A stretch of 54,441 nt of DNA from NCBI GenBank assembly GCA_905221605.1, contig CAJNDS010001657.1, forward strand, positions 713,322 to 767,762. Reading direction: 5' to 3'. Below are positions 22,275-32,300 of this stretch, in pieces (position 1 is the first letter of the stretch; each line of letters starts with the position of its first letter). This stretch comes from Symbiodinium natans (lineage: Eukaryota; Sar; Dinophyceae; Suessiales; Symbiodiniaceae). Below the pieces are notes generated by a model. The model did not search any database. It had not been told where the DNA came from and saw nothing but the letters and a program-made list of their open reading frames with translations. The position numbers and the translations under genes are program-made.

Positions 22275-22677
22275 ATGTCTTGCCACATGCAGCTAGGAAG
22301 CGATGCCCAGCTTAGCAGCCCTGCAAAACTAGGATGCTCACGACGCGCATCTCGAGTGGATCGACACCAAACGGCTTCCTTAGCTGTTATTGCCCGATCG
22401 GCATTCTATAGCACGAGTCCAGCATCGTACATCCTGCAGCATCGCAAGTCCCGACAAGTTCAAAACAGACGATGTTGTAAAGGTCCAGGTTGGCCCTCGT
22501 GGGCTTCTGCTGTGCTTTCAGCACAAGGACCTCCGGATTAAACTGAATGGATGGCGGGGCGGTATGGCGGTCTGGCGGCTGTGGAGCCCAAGCAGCCGCC
22601 TCCTCTTCAGGTGCGCGGACCTCTGCCTAGTAGAATATGCAGATGACGATTACCGGTTAGGCTCATGCTACTTCTGA
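22275..22677 (+). CDS. Unplaced coding-like region upstream of the helicase
   Basis: Two plus frames overlap here. One begins at the ATG after the leader-like sequence; the other (22440-22580) reads DKFKTDDVVKVQVGPRGLLL. Either could be an N-terminal helicase exon or a separate gene. No domain supports a choice. Confidence 0.2.
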
Positions 22678-22869
22678 TTCTGCAAGAAGCTTCATCTTCG
22701 GAAACTATGTCATGTCATTTCAGACAGGCGAGTGGCTGCCGAAGCTACACTGCGCTCGGCCCAGCAGCAGTCTGCGGCTGCCACGCGGAAGGTGGACAAG
22801 TCCCGCAGCCAAAAGTCTAGCACTACGAGGGTATTATACAGTAGGAGACAGAGGATAGTTTAATGTAGG

Positions 22870-23060
22870 ATTGTTCGTTGTGTTGTTAGGACTTTGTTCT
22901 TTCGGTTCCCTGGTCCTTGTCTGCCTGCTCTTTTGGTCTCTCGGTCCGTTTGTCTTGAAGACAAAGAGCTCCCCTGGTTTCTTGATCTGCAGGTCCTCTG
23001 GCTTCGGTCTTATCATGCTTTGGTCTCCTGGTCCTCTGTCTCTGCCCTGTTTTAGGCATC
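22870..23060. repeat. Degenerate pyrimidine-rich GGTC(T/C) repeat
   Basis: GGTCTC, GGTCCT, GGTCCG and similar words recur every 10-20 bases on the plus strand, amid CT-rich sequence. It may be a decayed minisatellite. Confidence 0.4.
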
Positions 23061-23673
23061 CACTACATGTACCATTTCGAGAAATGTTATGACGCAGAGT
23101 GCCACCACATAAATTTCTATGGGTCTGAGCTCTTCTTCTGCTGATCTTTAAAGGCACTTGAACAACGATTTTACCAGTCAGTGCCCTGCGGTGACTGCAC
23201 TGCATCCTGAGTGTCAGCTAGGCGGGTGGCAAAAACAAATCTACGTGCATGTGCCCGGTGCAAGATATCCCGGGTAGCCGAACCGAGGCTGCCAATACCA
23301 GAGATTCTGAAGCAGATGCTGAGCTTACCTGTCCTTCGGAGTCCTTCACCTTTGTATTTGCTGCAGTTGCCAGCCATAGCACCAGGTCGCCAGGTCTTTT
23401 GGGGCAGGATGTGTTCGTGGTTCCTGCGTTCCGTTTATCGACATGTCAGCATGCAATGCGCAGCCTTGCGCCTTCGAGGCCCATCGAGGTGGTAAAACAT
23501 AGCATCCTGAGCTCCTGAGGAGTCTCTATGGCATGGGTGTGGTTAAACTCTTCGAAATTCAGTCGCGGCCTGGCCCGGAGTTTCTTACATGTTGGATAGT
23601 TACTGAATAGTTGTGCAAAACATGCGTGACATGAATTGCAATGATCGCCACATGCCAGAAGACCCGAGCCGAG

Positions 23674-23750
23674 GCGTGCCTTTGATCCCATCCTTCGGGG
23701 CAGGAGCTTCGTGGGCCGATCGAAGACCGGGACCGGCAAGACGGCCAGGG
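23674..23750 (+). CDS. Helicase exon: end of Q region and motif I (Walker A)
   Basis: Acceptor GCCGAG|G. Reads RAFDPILRGRSFVGRSKTGT then GKTAR. RAFDPILRG matches the region after the PIQ element and KTGTGKT is the P-loop that binds ATP phosphates. Donor ACGGCCAGG|GT fits phase 0 into the next exon. Confidence 0.85.
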
Positions 23751-26276
23751 TTTGCAGCTTCTTGTGGTTCTTTGGGGATCCAGGAAGGAGAGGTTCCATG
23801 GATCTTCAATTCAGGGTCATAAGATGCAAACCCACGAGCCCCGAAGCCTCAGCTATCGTCAGGTGGCTTACTTGCTGCCGCTGCTCGAAAGAATGAGACA
23901 TGAGCCGCTTGGCCCACATCTTGTGCCTGAATAAAACAAGATTTTCGAAACACTTTCAGCAAAGACATCTAGATTGGCGCACAATAACAGACGTTCAGGA
24001 AGATGACTCTGCCTCACTCGTTGCTGGTTCTGGTGCCCACCCGCGAGCTCTGCAAGCAGGCCAGCCCGGACAGCGTGGTGATAGTAACTTCTCGAAGCTC
24101 TCTTTGCCATCTACAAGCCATACCCGGACTCCTCCAGACCATCGGCCGGAGCATTGATGCTTGAGCCCTTTCCTGGCTTTAAGGTTGGGGCCGTGTTGCT
24201 CTCGCTCTCCGTACAGGTGGACGTGGCACTGGTCTTTTGGCTCCTTAACGTTACTGTGCCAGGACCCCCCCTCCCACTCCCCGGCCCCCTTCGGCCGAGT
24301 CAGAACAGCCCGCCAAACTTGAACTTTGTAGAGGGGGCTCCTGGACACTTGCTTTTGTTACTTTTTGATGTTTTGTCGTGAGAATTGGTGAGAGTGTGTT
24401 CGTGCACTCAGGTGTTTGGCGGCGAGACTTTGGATTCGCAGGTCCGACTCGGGTTTGCAATCAGCTGCAATTTTTGCGGGCCGAGTTACTGAGTTGGCAC
24501 TTCCAGCAGCGCAGTTCAGTGTCCTCGCAAGTACCGCAGCTGCCTGGATTGCTGTGAGGGTTCAGACAAGGGTGCGCTGGTTCTGCGGCTTCCTGGAAAG
24601 AAAGCACAGAAAGGAAGAAGGAGGGAAGGAAAAGAGCGAGAGAACGAGAAAGGCTGTGAAGGTTCTGGCCTAGGTCCATTTGAGTTACGGGCCCGTGGCG
24701 GGCCCGTGAACCTCTAGACAGACTGATTCGAGACGTTTTTCGCAAAAAAAAGTCAGAAAACAAGAAAGTTGATCAGGCTCAGGAGGTTCTATACGATGGC
24801 CCGAGTGATTCATAGAAGATGTTGTAGGGAATTGGTTACTTGCAACAGACAGGTTTGATCGAGCCGTGGCTTGAAATTTCCACCTTCTCCGGTTGTTAGG
24901 TGTCGGTACAGTTAAGAAGACCATCTTGAGTTAATTTGACGAAGTGCTCGCATATCTCGGCGGGTGTTTGTTTGTGTGCAGGGTATGCATTGGATGAAAG
25001 TTAAGAGATGCAGAGCAGATTGCCCTGTGGACCAGAGCTTCCGAGCTGACGGTCATTACGCTGCGACTTTTTGGCTTGGAGGCCTGTCTCGCTTCAATCT
25101 CGGTTGGTCTTATCCATAACGGCAAAATTCAATTTCTCGACAAAAGCGAACAGTGAACATCTCAGAGAAGGAGTTTTTGTAACAAGAAAGTTTGGGGTCT
25201 GGCAAGGGAATCAGAGTATTTACTTTATCAGTTTTAACACAAGAGGTTCAATTTTCTTGGTCACTCGTATTGCATCCGCAGGTTTGAGCTTAGTACGCAG
25301 AACGTGTCATTTTAATGTGTTCGGACCTTCGCCAGGATTTTTTCAACGCAACCGTAGATGTACGTGCAGTATCTGCTTAATCCCTTTGCCTTCATCGGTG
25401 GTAGCATGCTTCCCGTGTCGTTACTAATTAAGTGACATTGAAACCGTAGATAGTGTCATATCGCAAGCTTTCTTAGTTAGGCGCCTCGTCTTACACCGTG
25501 TGCCCCCTCCAGCGAGAAGACAAAAGCAGCCTTTTTTCTCTCGCGAGGGGGCATGAGTGTTCCATGTGCAAACGTATCTTATTCTGAAGCGCATCGTTTC
25601 TTAGTTTAAGTGTCTTGTCTTAAGCTCTGTTTTTCTTCGAAGGACAAGACTAACAAATGCAACTTTTTGAGGGAGGGCATGAGTATCACATCTGCAGATG
25701 TATCTTATTCTGAAGAACATCTTTTCTGAATCTGGTTCTGCGCCCCATAGGCAACGGAGATTTTTCCACATCGTGAAGAAGTAAATGTTTCATTGCAAGT
25801 TTATATTTGCAGTTTAGGTGTCTCATCTTAGACTACGCGCCTCTTCCCACAACAAGACAAAAGTAATTACCTTTTTTGTCGGGGGTGAAGGGGGGGGGCA
25901 TGAGTGTTACATCCACTTACGTATCTTATTCTGAAGAGCATCCTTTCTTTAGTCTAAGCGTCTTGTCTTAAGCTGTGTGCCCCCTCGAGCGACAAGACAA
26001 GTGAAACATGGTTAGGGGGTCATGAGTATTAAATTCGCATACATATCTGATTCTGAAGCGCTTTTTGCTTTTTCCAATCTTGGGTATTTGTGTAGGCCCG
26101 TGGGTCCATGGGCCCGTGGGCCCGTGTAGGGTTGGACCTATCTCTTCCAGGCAAAAAGGTTCCCTGCCTCGGCCTTACAGGAGCAGCTGGTTCGGTTGGG
26201 TGCCTTGGCGGTCGCCGTTCGGGCTGCACTTGAGTCGTGGGAGGCATTTTTCAGCGTTCAGCAAGCCATGTCGCAA

Positions 26277-26312
<36 letters not shown>

Positions 26313-29300
26313 GTGATATTGCAATATATTGCACATTGTCACACTGTTGTGATGGCGGCACGTTCGTGAGCGCAGCGATGCTTCAGAAACGGCAGCCCGC
26401 AGACACTAGAGCGCGGCACAACAGTTTGGCGCATTGTCTCGCCAAATCGGACGCTACTGTACTTGTAAAGCTCAATCTGGCTTGAGCTTGAGGTCGCCAC
26501 GCCTGGGCGCTGCGCACGGCTTGTTGAAAGAGGCGCCTTTGTTGGGAACCTGGAAGCCTCTCAGCCCAAGCCTGCCCAACACTTGTCCAGTCTTGTGAGC
26601 TGCTTGGTGGACGAAGGAGCCCTGAAAACGGAGAACGTCCGAGCGCTTGTGATTGACGAGGCAGACGCCATGCCACAGCCTTAGCCACTGTTCTTCACCG
26701 GCTCAGGCAACTTCCAAGGGAGGACGTATGCGAGAAGTTGTCCTCGGTTGGTAGAGTCGCGACTCGCATCGCATGTGATGGACTTGGCGTGGTGAAAAAT
26801 AGACATGACGGGCCGGGTCGTTCAAGGGTGCTGAGCCGCCTCGTGCGATGCTTGCACTAGTTCGTTTGTCTGGCAAAGAGCATGTCTTGGTCAATGCAGG
26901 TTCGGTCCGGAATTTGTGGGCCGAGTGGAGCGTGTGCTGAACGCCGTTGCCAAGCCAGGGATGCATCGTGTCAGCAAAGGTCGAGATAGCTGTGGATGGG
27001 GGCAATGCTTGCCTCAGCCTTTTGGCTCTTTCTCTTTTTCCTCAACCATTTCAAATTCTTCAGGTTAGGTGCATCCATGCATACTTTGTCACTGCGCAGG
27101 GATGCACTCTCAGCACCAAGGCAGCACGTCCTGTTTTCTGCTTCTTTACCAGATGATGTCTCAACGCTCATCCGCCAGCACTTTCCAGTTACCTGGCTCC
27201 CATAAGCTCCCATGCCGGGGTTTCGATCAGAGCGTGCGGATTGCAAGGGTAGTGATTGACAGAGTCTGTGACAATTCACTGCTCTTGCCTGTCACTTCGA
27301 AGCTTGTGTGACAGAGCCAAGGACCACGAGCTCGTGGACCTGGTAGATCGGCGTGGGCCAAAGGGCGATGCTGTCCTTTGAGCTGCGAAACTGATGGGTA
27401 GTCGTTTGCTTGCGGGACGGTTTGTGGCAGTTTGCGTGGTTAACTTTGCACTTGGGACGTCAGCTATTGATGGGAGCTACAAGATCTTTGGCTTGGCTAC
27501 GAGTCGGCTTGTGATCAAGCGTAATTATCTGTTTCAGCTGGCCTTCTGCGTGTATGTTATTGTCAGCATTTGCCCAGGTTGTGACCACGGTTGACCACCG
27601 TCTGTGCAAAGTACCAGACAAAAGGCCATATCAGACCGTGGAAGAGACAAGATGTCAGGAAGCAGGGTCAGAACGGTTTGGAAACTGGTTGCAGATGATG
27701 TTCGAGCTTCCCTGCCATTCGTGCAGAGACTAGCTAATCCCCAAACCCAATGCAACGAGTACGCGTAGGCTCGCGTCAATTTTGAGGGATTCCGCAGCCA
27801 TGCGGCATGTGACTTTCAGATGGTGTCAGTTCTTTGTGGCAGAGTCGAAGGCAGACAGCCCGCGCACGCGTCTTGATGCACCTTCTGAACGAGAAGAAGC
27901 TTGGCAACAAAGCCCGGACATCCCACCAGTTTGTTGCGCAGGCCGATGCCCCACTGCATGTACCAAACTGTCGGTTGTGCACTAGCATGTAGCGTATGTG
28001 GTGCGACAATGTCCCGCCAGCTAGGCATACCGAGCATGTGAAAAACTCCTCGGACATCCTCCTGAATGAAGGGTATTGACAAGGGAGGGTACTGAAGGTT
28101 TGCAAGCAAAAGGGCCTGGCCAAGGATGGACATGCTTGGCGGCCGCTGCATCGTGTTTGTGGACACTGCCTCCCAGGCTCGACTCGGCTTTTCAGAAGAA
28201 GGATGTACATGTCAGGTCTTGGCGGCTCATCGGCAGCTCTTGCTAGCCTCACGCTTCAGTTGTGGTTTCAAGGCATTCGGGGCATTCTCCCCCAAACGCA
28301 CGCAGACTAGCTGATACTCGTATCACCGACGCAGACATGGCGTGCGCAGGAAGTCAATGTTGACACCTAGCAGTTTGCTGCTTTCGTCCACTCCTGTCCC
28401 TTGTCAATTCTCAAATCTTGAAAGTGCGCCCAACACTTGTCACAGGCATCGGCGCTGCTGGCACATCCTGCTATGGAGCTCCGAGCACGGAGCCTACATG
28501 GAAACTCTGCGGCCGAGGCACAAAACTACGGGAGGCTTTGTAGTTTTAGAGTACGGGGTCGTGTTTTCGCAAAAGGCCGCTACAAGCACTTTGAGGGTTC
28601 ACGGTTGCCCAGTTAGCCACGGTTGAATGTGCTGGCGATCCACTAGCTTTCATGTCAACTTACTTATGATGAGAATGACAACATTCGACGTGAATTTCTC
28701 TGGTGTTTCATGAAATGCAGTTTTGATTCAACTTGGCGGTCCACATGAAAGAAGTCTTTAGTCTTAATTTCATGATTTGCTGATCTTCTCTTCACGTTGA
28801 GCTTAAACACCCAACCTTATAAAGTTGTATCTTGTCCGCCTTCTTGCTGCCTAGCGGATCCACCATACCATGAATGTCCAAGTTATGTAGGTTCATGTCT
28901 CTCGCTCTCTCCATCTACATAAGACAGGAAGATCAAGATGTGAGGAGACGCATTAGATTCACTGTCCTCAATTTGATCACCCCATATCACCCGGTTCAAT
29001 CTGTTCCAGATGAACACAGTCGTGTGCCCATTACGACATCAGATATAAGTGCTCAGTTTCCTAGCTTATATGAGCTACCTCCACGTCAAGTCTCACAATG
29101 GCTCGGCTTCGGGCCAAGATTTGGGAACACTACGTCACAAGCGAAGATTGAACCCAAGGCGAAGCTGTTGCTAGACTGTTGGGGATGCCCTATGAGAGCG
29201 ATAATTTGGTGGTGGTCCGACATGAGCATGTGATCAGGATTCGTCAGCTGGCTCTCTCATCCCCATACCAGATGTATTGGAACAGCAGTGATGGTACCTG

Positions 29301-32300
29301 CCAGAGAGGAGCGGGACTCTGTGCTGACGGGCTTCGCGAACAAGCAGCTGCTTGGCCGTGCATTCAGCCGGTGCTGCTCCGCAGCCTCCAACCCAAATGT
29401 GGCCTCACGGCACAGCATAGGGTAGAGCACCGTGCCCTGCTTCTGTTCCGACTGCGGGCCTAGCCGAGGTTTGATGTTCTTGTCACCACAGACGTGGTCG
29501 CTCGCGGGGTAGACTTTGCAGACGTCAACCTGGCAGCTCGGTTATACCTTAGCAACTTTCGGAAGAAATTTCAGCTCCAGGATCTGCTCTGAAACTGGGG
29601 AGGCATGAAACAACAGCATCAAGAACAGTTTCAAGATACACCAATAAGCAGTCAATCAGCAACAATAGTTACAGCGTTTCCATTGTTCACAGGCTCGGCT
29701 GCTGCAAAACACAGCGTGTTCCTCATCGGCTCCTGTAAACGATGCAGAGTTTCTGGCATTTTATAAGCTGCAATGCTGCGAATGACAGCATTTAGAAAAC
29801 ATGGAAAGGAAGAACGACAGAGAGTTTAGTTTGATTTGCAATGCTTACATGTGACGTTCGTGCAAACCTGGACCCTTTCCATTCCAAACCTGTCATGCAA
29901 GCGCTTTGTAAACGAGGGAGCTGCGCCCCCCTACCCCGCCCCCCTCCCCCCCCGCCAACCCCCTTGCCACGTTTAAGCCGCGCAAAAGAAAATCGCACCA
30001 TCAGTAGACATTCCTGGAAAACCGAATGAATCCTGCAAGGTATCAGCGCTTTGGGTAGGGGAGGGGTGGGGGCGAGGGTGATAAATCGGAAATTCTGTAA
30101 GTCCTAGCATATGGAGCCCATGAGTTGTGAGAGATGCTGTTCTGCAGCATGTGGAGCTGATATGAGCTGTCAGAATTGCCGTATGTTCGCAGCATTCGGG
30201 GCTACGAGCTGTCAGAAATATATTGTCTGCAACATGAGGCGCCTGTGAACAATCAGAAGTCGGAGAAGAAATGCTGCAGTTTAGAGCATATGGAGCCCGC
30301 GATTATTGTGGGTGATCCTTGTCTTTTTTTGAGATTAGGTTTCGTTCGCTTTGATGCTTAAAAAGTTGTTTTTGATGTTCTGCCCTCTGAAGCTGAAGAG
30401 GGTCCCTAGAGAGTCTTCATGAAGACTTGTAATGGTCACTTTACCCTGAAGAAACATGCTTTCTGCTTGCGCTGTCCACATGCACAACTGAGCACTGCTC
30501 ATACCTGTTTTGCGCAGCGTCTGCTTGGGGAAACCAAGTCTTGTTGCGACCCTCAGCGCCAACAAGCCACACCCGTCACAGTCATGTGTCTAGATGCGTG
30601 AAAGCCTCCGCCGTTGCAATCTTCGGTCTCCCACTGTACGTAACGTAACCACAGTGATTATTGCATTTGCTGTTACACTGTTAGCATCACTGGCATCGGT
30701 AATACTACTGCTAGTGCAATTGCCATGCCACGACGGCGGGCACTTCTCTTTTGCAAATGAGTAGTCTTGTTGCTACTTTTTGCCACTTTTCCAGCGCTCT
30801 CATTCTGGATTGAGTCACTACCTGCGCATGACTGACTAAGAACGACTCCTTCTTTTCAACAATTTACTTCATTAACCAGCTTCTAATTGCTAGTTGTCAT
30901 TCCTAAACTGATTACAAGCACTGTTAGTATAAAGGTTATGACTGCAACGACCCTTGCGACTGCTATGAGTATTGCTTGTTCTACTATTATTACTATTGCT
31001 CTGACTACTGTGGCTACTATCTGTTGCTGCAGTTGGCATCTCTACTACTATTGCAGCTGCTGGCTATTGCAGTCCTATTGCACTATCACTTCGGGCTACC
31101 TTCAAGTTCTCTTGCTGTTGCTGCTAAACATTGACTCCTGCTCAACAACTTCATTCCACAAGCTACGTGGTCTGCCTCCCACGGAATCCTTAACAAGAAT
31201 CAGTCCAGAAGTACGTCCCGGACGTCGCGGACCCGCAGATGTGCCGAGGTGTTGCAGCTCCACCCCCCAAAGGATGCCGCGCCCCCCTTGCAGCACAGAG
31301 CTCCAGGGTCGGGAATTGGGAGCACATGTCGGTTCACAGGTTGGGGCTGGACTTACAGAGTATTTGCACCCCTGTGGCTTGGGTATGTCATAGTATGTCC
31401 GGGGCACGGATTTGCTACGTTGCCAGGTGCAAGTAAACGGGCTTCATGTACTTCAGTGGCAACACCGTGGCTTATGCAGTGGTGGTTGCTGGCCTTGCTG
31501 CAAGCTTCAGGTTCTGCTTCCGCCACTGCATGCTTGTGCATCTCGTGCTAGGCAGTACGTGCACCGATCTGGGCGAACGGGCCGCGCTGGACGTGGGGGA
31601 AGCTTGGCGACAGACACGTTTCCAGGAATGTGGAGGGACCCAAGGCCCGACCCAAGGCCCAATGTGAGAGCTTTCCCTTGAGACTCTTGATGTTGCATCG
31701 TGGCCTTGATGTTAATTTGACCGAAGACACCAGATGTGGCAGCGCTGCTGATGCAGACCTTGGTTTATCAGGGCTGCGCTTGCTCTGTGAGGAACCTGCA
31801 TCACTCTGTACGACTCGACGGAGAGAAGATACGTGCAGAGAATCCGCCAAGTGACCCAGCATGAGTTCTCGATGATCCCTGGCTCCAAGCTTTAAAATTA
31901 AGGTTTTGTAGCTGACACCTCTCCTTGTGAAGTCCGGGGCTCGGAACCTGTTGGATCGACAGCGAAAAGTTCTTTGTTGAAGAAGGAACAGCCAAAATAG
32001 CGAACAACATCATCTTGATATTGCCCGCACACCGTAGTTCCTGTGGGTGTGTCGAAGGTTGCCAGCTGCTGGCTAGAAATGAGAGCATGAATTAAACCGA
32101 GTTGGATCCTCGCGGAGTTGCTGCTTGCTTCACGCACGGTCCCAAACGCAAGAGGTTCTGGTACAATCGTTTCTATGTGGCATGCCATGACTTTTGATCC
32201 AGACTTCCACTGTGGTTGAGCCACGTTTGGCTGGGTTTAAGAGTTTTTGAGGGCATGTGAAGGTTTAGCGGATCTGTGTTACACGCTTGTGCATTATTCG

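Noticed and set aside
22620-22677. YADD in a plus-strand ORF, suggestive of reverse transcriptase
   Set aside because: Only four residues agree; the surrounding sequence lacks other reverse transcriptase blocks and the ORF ends soon after.
31898-32224. Minus-strand frame with TPTGTTVCGQYQDDVVRYFG, resembling a carboxylesterase N-terminus
   Set aside because: The GIPYA-type continuation is missing, no AG|G acceptor fits, and it lies in an intron of the plus-strand helicase. Not strong enough to call.
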